A stretch of 64,000 nucleotides of DNA from Phyllostachys edulis (taxonomy: Eukaryota > Streptophyta > Magnoliopsida > Poales > Poaceae). A program made the position numbers and the translations under genes. Positions 1-10,584 of this stretch are shown one piece after another. Below the pieces are notes generated by a model. That model was not told the DNA's origin. It did no database searches and worked only from the letters and a program-made list of their open reading frames with translations. The stretch is taken from contig CM070567.1 in NCBI GenBank assembly GCA_036346405.1, forward strand, positions 46,177,633 to 46,241,632. The letters are read 5' to 3'. Positions within the stretch are counted from its first letter, which is position 1; each line of letters starts with the position of its first letter.

Positions 1-3000
1 CAGGACGCAGTGGCCGACCAAGATGGAGCCGTGGGTGGCGTAGTGGGTGAACGCCCACGAGGACTGCGTGTAGGAGGACGGCTCGTACGACCCCAGTGCG
101 TGCGACGAGTACCTTTGTTGGTACGCCCCGCAGACACACACCAGGCTGGTGCATGTCGTTGACCCTCCCCCTGCTCGCGTGCCAGCACCGATCAACGCAT
201 ACCCTGTTCACTTTGCACGGAACGTGCACCTCGTGGTACATAAAATCGTGTTTTAAAATGTCTGAGTACGATTACCTAAATTATAGGTTTGACGCTTGCA
301 TGCACTCCTTGCAGACGGACATCAACATCGAGGTTTCCAGGGACGGACAGTCGATCCTAGACAGGATCAGCATTGGTGCGGAGGTCATGCGCGATGAGCT
401 AGTGTAGTTTGTCCATCGGACTTGTAGTACGGCGAGGCGATGCGTGACCCTGACGTCGTGCGGGACGATCCAGGAGGTGGCCTCATCGGCACATACGTCG
501 AGGCCGTCACGTCCTACAACCCAGTCAGGAGGCTCAGGAGGGGCACGTCCACGTGCCCCACCTGCGCCTATGCCTTGGCAAGCTGGAGGGTCCGGGTGGG
601 CACGTGGGTACGCACCGCCACAGCCACCGCCATCGTCGTCGTTCCAAGACACCTACCAGAGAACACCAGGGCAATATCTTTTCTTCCCCGACCCATCTAG
701 AAAGTACAGCGGGTTTGACCCTTTCTCGCGCATGGCCCCTGACCAAGGTACGTTTCCTCTCTTCAGGTTTGTGATTGTCAATATATTGTAGAGATTAATA
801 TTATTTGTCCTGCAAGTTTGTTGCTCTAGCCAGAAGCTGAGCTCTCCCCGCACAAGGACGTGGATGCCTACTTCGCGGATGCACCCGGGGAGGTCTGGGG
901 AGCAACTGAGCCTGCACCTATCGAGGTTTGTCGAACCCGGGAGCGAAGGATCCCGAATTCTCTGTGTTCATACACTAGTCCAGGATTTCTAGTGTACACA
1001 GTTAAACAAAAGTGATAATCAAAACATATCACGCACTTTATTAATAATTATTCAGAGTTTATTACAATCGGGCCTGAGGCCAAATAAAGTAAAACACAAT
1101 GAATTAAAGCGGAGTAGTAGACCCAACGATTAGCCACAGGCAATCGTCTGGGGAAGCGTGGCCTAAGCATTGATGTCCTCACCGTCTTGATAGAAATCTT
1201 CCCCTGAATAAAGATTATTCAGCAAGAGTAGGCACTACCACTGTGCTTGCAAGTTACACCCGTAAAGTAATAGATTGAATGCATGCATAGAGTGAGCAAG
1301 GGTAATGGCAGGGTTTATTTGCATAAGACAACATTTTTAGTTTAAATACTCTTAGTAATTTCCAAGGCCATTTTTAGAATTTAATAAGATCAAAATCATA
1401 TTTCGATTTCTCAATGTCAAGTGTAGGATGAACCTCCATACACAAATGGTGAAGGACTACCCCCCTTACACCAAGCTTCTGCCCAATCCCATTTTCATAA
1501 ACCAGGTGATAAAGTCTTTTCAAACAAAACCAGAGACTAACTTCGAGTGGCTTTTGTTAAGCATGTCCATGACCGTGGACACGGCTATTCAATAGATTAC
1601 TACTCTGTAGAGTTGGTACAGCTTTACCCACAAGAGATAGTTTGCTTATTATGTCGGCCAATACACGCTTAGTGAGGCGTGCGACTAGCGACTATCACGA
1701 GGCCTTTACCCTACATTATTTCAACATAATTATGCCCGCTAGGTTTTAAGAATCGAAGGCTTCGCGCCAAACGACTACCCCTCTTGCGCCATGTGGGTAT
1801 CATCAATAAGTCTTCACGACTCCCACATCTTTCCAAGACATAAACATGGCGAAATGATATAGCTTATTTGGCCAAGTTTGTCCCATTCGGACTTGTGGTG
1901 GTACGAGTTTGGCTTAACATCCATGACATAAACCGGTCCTTACATGGTGGCGACTTCCAAAATAAACCACAGGTCTCAACCATTCATTTGTATTGAGCCC
2001 GTGCATGAACTTGCACCCACCAACAATCCAATTCACCCAAGTCTAAACCAATTTCATTTATTTTTCTTTGGTAAAACGTTTTCCAAACATCTATGGTAAA
2101 AGCAATACCATAGATTCATTTTCAAAACAACTTTGTATTTTGGCAAAATTCCCCAAATCATCTTTTGGTCTAAGCAATGACTAAGCATAAATATCTTAAT
2201 TATTTTACTAAGGTGACAATGGCATGGCATTCCAAACATCAATATTGGCTATACAAAGGAATTGGCATAACTAAGAATTAAAACAGGAATTTAAAATACT
2301 TGGATAAAAATATGCATGCAATAATAACTTTTAAACAGAATTAATTAACTTTGAAATACTGGGATCAAAATGGTCAAGAATGTAACTTGCCTTCGTTGAA
2401 GTCTTGAGATTCTAAACCCTCTGAAGGATCTACCTCTCCGGAATCGTCAAAGTCTATACGCGAAAGTACGATAAATTCAAATGAAATTCAAATAAATCCA
2501 AAAGGACAAATCAAACTAACTCCAAATGAAATAATTTTATTTTATTTAGCTAGATAATAATTTTATAAGATTTTAGCAATTTGAATCACTCAATTTGAAG
2601 TTGAGGTTCAAAAGATATGAATTTTACAAGTTTTAACCTAAATTTGATATTTAAAAGAATTTCTAAATTTAAATACAGATTCAAAATAGCTTCAAATTAA
2701 ATAATTTTGGTTTAGTTAGCTACATAATGATTTTGTAATAATTTAGAAATTTGGAACACCCAATTTGGAGATTGGATGCAAAAGTTATGAATTTTACAAA
2801 TTTTAAACCTAAATCTGCAATTTAAATGAATTTCCCGAATTATTTTTCTAAAGGAAAAACCATTTATTGCGCAAGGCTGGCGTCAGCCATAGTGTTTCGG
2901 GATTTAAAAGAAATTAAATTAATTTCTGACATGTGGGTCCCATGTGTCATAGACAGGGTCTACATGGACCAAGTCCATGTGGTGATTGGCTCGGGATGAC

Positions 3001-4264
3001 AGTGAGACGTGGCAGGGCAAGGGTGACGTGGCGCCACGCAGGCAGCCACGTCGGGCCTGGTGATGAGGTGGCGCCGATGTGGCCGTGCCACGCGGGCACG
3101 GCGAGGGGTGGCGTTCGGTGGCGAGCTCGCCGGCGAACGGCGGCCCGGCGAGGCCCTACGAGGGCACGAGCGGAGAAAGGGGAGTGTGGCGATTTCGGGG
3201 CTTACCGTGGCGGTGCAATGGCTCGCTCAGTTCGTCGGTGGCAAGGAAAATGGCGGCGGCGTGTGCGGCTCTCCGGCGGCGATGGCGCTCCGTTAGTCCT
3301 TGGGCCGAGTGATTGCGCGCACGGGCACGGCGAGGTGGCGGTGAAGTTGTCAGTGTAGTTGGCGACGGTGGGGCGACGGTGGTGACGCCGGAATCGAAGA
3401 AGAAGACCTTCGCGGCGGCGCACAAGAAAACTCCAAAATTCGGGGCTTGTGGCGAGGGAGAAGAGGAGTGGGTGGTGGGAGAGGGGTGAGGAGGTACGGG
3501 GGCACCTTGTGCTCCCTTTTATAGGGACGGAGGAGGCCGGAGGCGGGAGATTGAGTGTGCGGAGGTCACGGCGGTGACGGTGCGGTGATCGTGGGATTCG
3601 ATGATTTTGGGCGCGAGGAGGGCAACGGCGGGAGGTGAGGCAGCGGAATCACGGGGATTCGATCTTGTGAAACCGTGTAGAAGGGAGGAGGAAATCACGG
3701 CGGAGAATGAGCTCCGTGGCCGTTAATGGCGGGCGTGTCTTGTTGTGTTCCGTGAGGAAGAAAGGGGTGGAAGGAGAAGACAACGTGGGCGATTGGATCT
3801 TGTCGAGGCGGTGCGAGTGAGAGGAAGAGAAGGGGCGTGTGGGGTGGCGATGGCGTTGGATTCTAATCCAACGGTCATGATATGGTGGCTGGAGAAAGCG
3901 CGGCTCGGCCGTCTCTTGTGAGGAGGGTTTAGGCGGACAAATTCAGCCCATTCACTGTTGAGGTATTTTTAATGTTTTAACATTTGTTTTTTAATCCTGA
4001 CAATTAAAAGGGGCTTTAGAAAATAGCAAATAAAGTCCAAAAATTCTAGAAAAATTCACAGAAATTCCTAGAATGATTTTGGACTTAGATAAAATAATTT
4101 CAACTTAAACTTGGTAATAGTTTTTGTAATTAAATTTGTTTTAGCTTTAAGGTTGCTAATAAAAGCTTTAGGAAAATTTCAGAAAATTCACCAAAATAAA
4201 TAAGTTTTAAATTTTCTCAAAAATTGAAATTTTGGGCTGTTACAAGGTTCTTTCCGGGTCATAG
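1..4264 (+). pseudogene. Plant-mobile-domain-like (PMD) transposon gene, 3' part, broken
   Basis: Frame 2 near 104-250 reads DEYLCWYAPQTHTRLVHVV and then PPPARVPAPINAYPVHFARN, wording typical of the tail of grass plant-mobile-domain proteins carried by transposons. A frame change near 255 leads into a coiled-coil-like stretch (264-404), a TAG stop at 405-407, and a Gly/Pro-rich segment ending DPFSRMAPDQ. An 86-bp intron at 748-833 (GT..AG) joins to EAELSPHKDVDAYFADAP. The reading frame is then cut by a solo LTR (929-4244). With LTR and target duplication removed it continues five codons to TAG at 4262-4264. The N-terminal domain would lie left of the window. The DNA following the stop is also Gly-rich in one frame. 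Family assignment rests on remembered sequence style, so it is moderate; the intron and LTR interruption are directly visible. Confidence 0.5.
929..4244 (-). mobile_element. Solo LTR of a Ty3/Gypsy element, 3.3 kb, TSD AGGTT
   Basis: The segment begins TGTCGAACCC and ends CTGTTACA, and is flanked by perfect 5-bp duplications AGGTT (924-928 and 4245-4249). No internal region or second LTR is present, so it is a solo LTR left by LTR-LTR recombination. Orientation is minus: on that strand it begins TGTAACAGCCC, has a TATAAAA box (about 3517-3523), and is collinear with the chromovirus LTR at 39459-42447, including the block at 1576-1645. The left half is AT-rich and the right half (2930-3900) is GC-rich. 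No coding region is supported inside it; open frames in the GC-rich part look like composition effects. Confidence 0.9.
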
Positions 4265-4527
4265 CTTAGCGGGCCCCCAGTGATCACGTAGCCACAGGTG
4301 GATTTGATCCCCTTGGGAGCACGGATCGAGAGGGACTCGGCGTCTTTCCTGTCTGGGCCTGGCCGAGCACCCCGTGCTTTTGGAAGCCCAAGCGGGCGTG
4401 GGTGGAGTCTTGGATCGGGTGTGGGACGTGGCGACGACGGAGGAGGTGCTGCGGGTGGCACAGCGGGTGGCCAGTAGGGGGTCTTCGTTGTGCTCTATGT
4501 ACTTGTATTCTGTGATTATGTATTGTA

Positions 4528-4659
4528 TTTTGTAGGTACTATGACATAGTTGTCTATGCATTCCCTCTAGCATTGTTGTATAGCTTGTATTATGTGTTTA
4601 CGTATTCTCCTTTGTAGTTACTATGACATGGTTGTCTATGCATTCCCTCTAGCATTGTT
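4528..4659. repeat. Two-copy direct repeat, period about 83 bp
   Basis: A segment of about 49 bases starting TTTGTAGGTACTATGACATA at 4528 recurs at 4611 with few changes (TTTGTAGTTACTATGACATG). It lies between the end of the PMD-like gene and the palindrome array upstream of the transposase. No gene is visible in 4265-5020. Confidence 0.8.
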
Positions 4660-4752
4660 CTATTACTTATTCATATATTACTTTCGAATAGTTCGTGACC
4701 TAGTCGCTGAAGCGTTTGACGACGTGGCAGGAAATAGTGGCCCACTGCTACC

Positions 4753-5020
4753 CAAGTCATGCAATAGTTGAGCGACTAATCCACGTGTTGCTCAACTGTT
4801 GGGCCTGCAAGTCTTCCAACGTTTGTGCGACTAGTCCATGTGTCACTCAACTATTGGGCCAGTACTTACTGCCAAGTCGTCCAACGGTTCAGCGACTATC
4901 AACCATTGGGCCAGTACTTACTGCCAAGTTGTCTAACGGTTGAGCGACTAGTGCACGTGTCGCTCAACCCTTGGGCCAGTACTTGCTGCCAGGTTGTCCA
5001 ACGGTTGAGCAACTACACAG
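4753..5020. repeat. Tandem palindromic GTCGCTCAAC / G-box array
   Basis: About five imperfect units of 50-65 bp, each with a CAAGTCGTCCAACGGTTGAG core and many followed by TTGGGCCAGTACTTACTGCC. The best unit has perfect 10-base inverted arms, GTTGAGCGAC at 4939-4948 and GTCGCTCAAC at 4959-4968, around a CACGTG G-box (4954-4959). The array ends just before the likely promoter of the transposase gene. Related GTCGCTCAAC and GTCGCCCAACCG motifs lie near 10550 and 18640, suggesting subterminal or regulatory repeats of one element. Confidence 0.75.
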
Positions 5021-5442
5021 TCATATAGAAAGCCAACCCAGGTCCCGTCACAGTTTCTTTCACCATTTCTCTCAGCAGACAACCATAGCAGATCGGGAGA
5101 GGAGAAAAGGGGGAGAAGGTAGGGAGAGGGAGAAGTAGAGGAGCTTAAGAGAGGGAGACAAGGGGAGGAGAGGAGCTTGGGAAAGGTACACAAGGGGAGG
5201 AGCAGAGCTCGGGAGAGGGCCATTTGGGAGGAGAGGAGCTCAAGACATGAAAGAGAAAGATGAATGAAGCTCGTTCATACGAAGAGAAGGTCTCCGCGTG
5301 AAGGTAATAGTCTTGTTTATTCTTGTTCTCGGCCGAATGTAGACGACGTGTAGCTACTTGTCAGTTTAGCACGTATATGGGGAATGTATGTCGAGAAATC
5401 ACTGGTTGCAATGTTTGTAATATTTGAAGTGATAAATCAGTC
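5021..5442 (+). promoter_or_regulatory. Probable promoter, GA-rich leader and leader intron of the MULE transposase gene
   Basis: A TATA-like CATATAGAAA lies near 5022. Downstream is a purine-rich GA leader (about 5090-5240). An AAG|GTAATA donor at 5304 and an AAATCAG acceptor ending at 5440 would remove a 137-bp intron just before the ATG at 5443. The placement is inferred from sequence signals only. Confidence 0.4.
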
Positions 5443-8230
5443 ATGTCGGAGTTCACAAGATTGAAAGTGCATTACGGTGTTGGTACGGTTCGTGAAGGTC
5501 CGTACGGTGTTGACCTAAGTGATTTTCGACAAGTCACTTTGATACACCCGGACCTGGAGAATGCCCGAATCAGAGATGTCCTACACTGGCTCACCAGAAG
5601 CTTCTCCTTGGACCCCGAGGTGTGGACTGTCGTTTTACATGGGGTTTGGAGTCGGTCTCCCACGCACATTCGGTGGGAGTTGAGCAGACTGATGCACACG
5701 GTTGCATGGAAGGGATTGGAAGGTCAGAGGCGCTGTGGCTCTGAAAAGGCTACTCGTGCAACCATGTCCGAAGGGAGTCGTTGGAGGCCCTGCCGACGGC
5801 TATCGTCGGGTTGGTGAGAGCAGCTCGGGCTCGCGGCTCGTGGTTCATGAAGAATACGCGGTGGCCGATGTTGCGGAGGCAGAAGAGGACGAGGTGACCG
5901 ATGTTGCTGAGGCAGAAGAGGAGGCGGTGACCCATGTTGTTGAGGCAAAAGAGGACGAGGTGACCGATGTTGCGGAAGCAGAAGAGGAGGTGGTGACCCA
6001 TGTTGCTGAGGCAGAAGAGGGATATCGCACACCGCACGCTCAACCCAGTGCATAGGCAAATACGGGGGAGCATGTTGACAGCATAGTGCGTCAGATGGAG
6101 ATGGATGACTTGATAGCTCGGGCGGAGGAGGAAGCTTTAGAAGCAGATGGTGATGACTCATCTGAGGAGGACGAAGGTCCCATCCTGCAGGAATAGAATA
6201 GGGTGGACGATGAGGGTTTTTCTGTACACGACGAGCATGAATCACCGTGGGAGTACCATGGGACGGAGGTTCGGCTTCGTGCAATATTTTCTGACAAAGG
6301 ATTACTGCAGGATGCCATTAAGCTGTGGGCCTTGTCCATGCAGCGGACGTTTCGTGTCCTCAAATCCAGCCAGGAGCAGTACACCATGGTCTATGAGCGG
6401 TGCGGGTGCCTTTAGGCGTGTGCGCATACGGAGACCCAAGTCTGAGACTCACTTTGGATTGTCTCTAAGGTGGAGCGTACTCACTTGCTCGATGAGTGTT
6501 TTGCTTTGAGGCATCGCAACCTAACGTCCACCTTCATAGCCAATGTGATGTACAGAAAGATAGTGAAGAAGACGGATCTGGAGGCCAAGCACATCATGGT
6601 GGCTATCAAGCAGAAATTCAAGTACAAGATTAGCTACGCGAAGGCATGGCGTGCTAAGCAGAAGGCTTTGGAAAGGAGGTTCAGTTCTTTCGAGGCGTCT
6701 TACGACACCCTTCCTCGTATGCTCCAGGTGCTGCAGGACAGAAACCCGGGCACATACATTGCTGTGAAGGACAAGCCATCCAAAAGAACGCTGCTAGCTT
6801 TTATGGTATTGCAGAGGTCCTTCTTAGCATTCGGTCCCTGCATCGATGCATTCAGACACATGTTGCTCGTGATCCCAGTGGACGGGAAATTTCTAACTGG
6901 GAAATACAAAAGCATGATCTTGACAGCAATTGGCGTTGATGGCAACAATCAAATTCTGCCCTTAGCCATTGCTTTCGTCGAAAGTGAGAATTTCGACAGC
7001 TGGTTGTGGTTTCTTCGACATTTGAAGGAGGGAGTAGTTGGGGCACGTCTGGATGTCTGCATAATCCATAATCTCCACCCCAGGATGATGAAGGCCATCC
7101 GAAAACTTTAGCAAGACCCCGATGAGCCGTTCCCTTGGCCAGACATGAGGAACAGATGGTGCATTCGCCATCTGGGGGCCAACTTCTTCAAACAGTTCAG
7201 GTAGCAATAGTTGATGAAGCTGTTCAAGAGACTTGCTATGCAAAACCAACAGCGTAAATTTGATGTGTTGTGGGAGATGTTGGACAAGCACACCAAGAAG
7301 CATGTCGTGAAGAGGAACAAGCGTCCCCTCATTCTTAGGGCGGCGCAGCCCGAACGCCTCACACCACTGCGGGAGCTGGACCCTCCACATTTGACGCGGA
7401 GGACCTCGAGGGACATCGGGTGTTTCTCTCATTGGATTGAGGCCGAGCCATTGGAGAAGTGGTCCTTGTTGCACAACACGGACAGTGCAAGGTACGGTAT
7501 AATGACCACTAACCTTGCAGAGGTGTACGACTGGGCTATTAGGGGCCTTCGTTCTCAGCCTCTCGTCGCCATCGTGGAAGGCATTCTGCATGGTACAATC
7601 GGATATTCAGGTAAAGGCATGCAAATGTGACACTTCATGCAGCCAACCTACATACACCGTACTGCTCGAAGGTTACAGCGTACATGCAGGCCAAGACCGA
7701 GAAGGCTCAGTCGCACACGGTCTTCATAATGGGCAGTACGGAGCTTCGATTCGACGTGGTCCTTCGAGATAGAGCCAGATTTGTGACGGTTCGGTCTCTT
7801 ATTACCCACGAGGTATGCCTCGAAGACCATGTGAATGAACCTGGCTGCACATGCAACAAGCTAAAGCTCCTTCATAAGCCATGCTCTCATGTCCTCACCG
7901 CGTGTGGCACCATCCACATGGACCCATTGAACTTCATATTAGAGTACTTCATGAAGGAGAGGGTGTAGCAGGCGTGGTGCGGCGAGCTAAGGGGCTTTAG
8001 AGTTGTGGGCAACTTCGCCACGTTGGATACTGCACAGAGGACTTGGATTCCGGATCTTGACCTGTTGAAGGAGGGAAGGGCCGTCGACAGAGTCATCGCA
8101 TTAGGAACGATATGGACGAAGGGGAAGCTGGAGCGGTGGGTAGACGTTGCAGCCGCTGCCGCCAGGAAGGCCACACTGTGAGAACTTGCAAGGCGCCTGC
8201 CGACACGTAGGAACACCAACATAAAGTAAC
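5443..8230 (+). pseudogene. MuDR/MULE transposase, degenerate
   Basis: Starting at ATG 5443 there is an N-terminal leader domain, then acidic 11-residue repeats (5877-6020), a MuDR-type DNA-binding region (6203-6412, WEYHGTEVRLRAIFSDKG), and the MULE transposase domain (about 6800-7090) with VDGKFLTGKYKSMILTAIG and FDSWLWFLRHLK. A SWIM zinc finger follows, CTCNKLKLLHKPCSH (about 7846-7890). The gene would cut and rejoin DNA at element ends. It is broken by a frame change near 5700, stops at 6053, 6194, 6413, near 6430 (TGA), 7109, 7201, 7207 and 7966, and another frame change near 7600. The second catalytic Asp region, usually SDRH-like, reads HNLHPRM. Family assignment is firm; activity is very unlikely. 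Confidence 0.9.
5877..6020 (+). repeat. 33-bp coding tandem repeat (11-residue acidic repeat)
   Basis: Four full units and one partial unit encode variants of DVAEAEEDEVT within the N-terminal third of the MULE transposase. They form an acidic linker between the leader domain and the DNA-binding region. Units alternate between GATGTTGC and CATGTTG starts. Confidence 0.9.
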
Positions 8231-8459
8231 TTGTGTTAGAACTACTAGCATGTTGTAACTTGTACTTCAGTCAGTACTTTGGTTGTTGTAAGCACTGTGA
8301 AACTAATTGTATCGTATCTGTAAATTTTAACTTTATTTGAAGTGTCAATATCTCATCTTAATTGTATCGGATAATGTCTGGTATGGAATAGCTCGGTTCT
8401 CAGGTTGAATCAGAATAGTGTATTGTACGTTTATTGTGGCCTCTGCCTTAGGGAATGAA

Positions 8460-8800
8460 TGACGCCTTGACAAGACCAAACGGAGTAGCTTTGCGTAGTG
8501 ACAAGACCAAAGGAGACAGCCTTGCACAGTGATAAGACCAGACGAGGAAGCTCTGCGCAGTGACAAGACCAAACGGGACAGCTTTGCATAGTGACAAGAC
8601 CAGATGGGGCTGGCTACTTTGCGCAGAGACAAGACCAAATAGGGTAGCTTTGTGCAGTGACAAGACCAAAGAAGACAGTCTTACGCAGTGATAAGACCAA
8701 ACGGGGCAGCCTTTTGCAGTGAAGACCTAACGGGCTGGCTGCTTTGCGCAGTGGCAAGACCAAACGGGGCAGCTTTACGCAGTGATAAGACCTAACGCCA
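8460..8800. repeat. Minisatellite, about 31-bp units
   Basis: Roughly ten imperfect copies of a unit close to GACAAGACCAAACGGGGCAG followed by CTTTGCGCAGT. Some units carry short insertions such as GGCTGG. The array fills most of the spacer between the transposase gene and the next gene's TATA box. Long open frames on the minus strand here are repeat artefacts. Confidence 0.85.
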
Positions 8801-8844
8801 GCAACCTTTCATGAAATTTACCACACCATGCCAACCCTGCGGCT

Positions 8845-8850
8845 TATAAA
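8845..8850 (+). promoter_or_regulatory. TATA box of the downstream coiled-coil gene
   Basis: A clean TATAAA within GCTTATAAAAGGAGG lies 80 bases upstream of the ATG at 8930, a usual plant spacing. Confidence 0.55.
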
Positions 8851-8929
8851 AGGAGGTGGAAGATATCTGGGAGAGAACACTACACAACCAAATCCAACAC
8901 TACACCAGAGCTTGGTTTACTACGTCGGG

Positions 8930-9673
8930 ATGGACAAACTGCAGAAGCAATGGGACGAGATCCACGAACTAGCAAGGGCTGCTGGGGCGTGGGACGACCA
9001 AGCAAGAACTCTGCGGCCGGGTCGACAAGAGGAGCTTGCGGGATGGCGCTCTCATAATGAAGCCCCCCGGCGACAATGTCTTCGAGCGTTCTTCTGAAGC
9101 GTTACGCAACACTCGCTAGAGGGAGAGACGCCGCCCCTCTATTGGTGTAGGGACACATGCAAATTCTTCAAGTCTAAGCAGCGACTGAGCCTGGGTATGC
9201 GTTACTGGGGTTGTGCGAACTACTCCAGTGACTATCCCGACTGACGGTGGGACACAAGCAGCTATCAGCAGCCGGTAAGGACCAGTTAAAGTGTGTTCCC
9301 CTACTATTTCTCTGTCAAAGTATGCACTAACAAGCTCTCCCGTCTACCTGTAATCCCTGGATCCGTTATATGGCTACCGCAAGTGGATCGAGCAAGAGAT
9401 CCACCAACATGATCAGTGGTCTCTCGACTTCGACGAGTAGGATGCCAAGAGAGCCCGCGAGATCCGAGAGGAGGAACGCCGCACCCACGAGAAAAACGAG
9501 CGCATACGTCGGGAGACAAAAGCTCATCTCGAGGCGTGTAGGCGCAGGGAGCATGAGGCTCGCGTGAGGGAGCGCGAGAGAAAGAGGGAAATGGCGTCCA
9601 AGGCCAAAGAGGCCGGCGAGGAGTTCAACGCCGAGCTAGTAAGGAAGGAAAAATGGCCCCGGTCCACGCAGTA
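8930..9673 (+). pseudogene. Third gene of the MULE cassette: zinc-finger-like plus coiled coil, decayed
   Basis: From ATG 8930 the frame reads MDKLQKQWDEIHELARAAG, runs through a TGA at 9095, and continues into YWCRDTCKFFKSKQ...MRYWGCANYSSDYPD, a Cys-rich segment resembling a GRF-type zinc finger. There is a second TGA near 9242. A GT donor after CAGCAGCCG (about 9275) and an AG near 9384 would join to WIEQEIHQHDQWSLDFDE, a TAG, and then a highly charged Arg/Glu coiled coil (about 9435-9660) ending KWPRSTQ and a stop. Such small genes accompany transposase genes in large grass transposons. Its role is unknown. The zinc-finger call is tentative; the coiled coil is plain. Confidence 0.45.
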
Positions 9674-10584
9674 GGTCGGACCATTCTGTACTAGTCCCCC
9701 GTCGAAGGTCGAATCTATTTCTATTCCAAAAAGGCGCATATGTATCTAGGAGTACTTCGGTTTGTTGCATCGTCTATGATGATGTTTCTTATGCACGTAA
9801 CCAAACACTATGTGCCGTGTTATTTTCAGCATCATTATAAAGTCTATTGTAATTCGCAACATCAAATCTCCTCGTCTTTTCGCATTCGATTCTTCCGTGT
9901 TATTTCCAGCATCATTATAAAGATATCCAACAATATGTATCACTTCTGGGCAAGACCTGCAAATATTATTTGTGAAGGATATATACGTTGAAGTGTCAAA
10001 TGTTATCAATCCACAAAAAGATTTTCAGTCCATATATGTATTTACGCTCAGTTAAAAGGAAGATCTTATATATGGTTCACATATAGATTCTCCACTTTTA
10101 AGTTATGGATAGTTCGAGAGGTTTTAACTTTCAAAAATTTGTAAAAAAAGATTAAATAAAAAATGGTGCCTCCAGCCAACTGTCGCCCTGTGTTATTCCC
10201 TGGTGCATCGTAATATCACTTCCCTTCCTACTTACGACTCAATACTATCTCAATCGTCCTCGCAAAATTCTTCAGAAATTTAGCGCACTACAACAATATA
10301 CGACGATCACAAAATGTTATTGCGAATCTGACAAATTTTGTACCCTTGATATTCTACGAAAATAACAAACAGACCAATCAACCTTGTCACCACATTTTTA
10401 TTTTTTTTAAAAATAACATCATACAATAAGATTTGCTAAATGTAATACATATGAAATGTAATATTTATTGTAACACAATTATTCCAATCGGATTTATTGA
10501 AAAGGGCAGATATTGCCTAAAATCGTCCAGGGATTAGGCGACATAGTCAAGTCGCTCAACAAACTGGCGATGTCAACGCATGTT
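9674..10584. other. AT-rich stretch with no supported gene
   Basis: This stretch holds short AT-rich direct repeats (CCGTGTTATTT.CAGCATCATTATAAAG at about 9811 and 9896) and no convincing coding region. At 10500-10584 motifs such as AGGCGACATAGTCAAGTCGC match those near 4700-5020 and 18503-18670. It is probably the 3' side of the MULE cassette, cut by the retrotransposon at 10585. Confidence 0.5.

Noticed and set aside
8460..8800. CRISPR-like array
   Set aside because: Units are contiguous without spacers, in a plant genome; it is a minisatellite.
10285..10300. CACTACAAC near 10286 as a CACTA terminus
   Set aside because: There are no subterminal repeats, partner end or transposase nearby; a chance match in AT-rich DNA.
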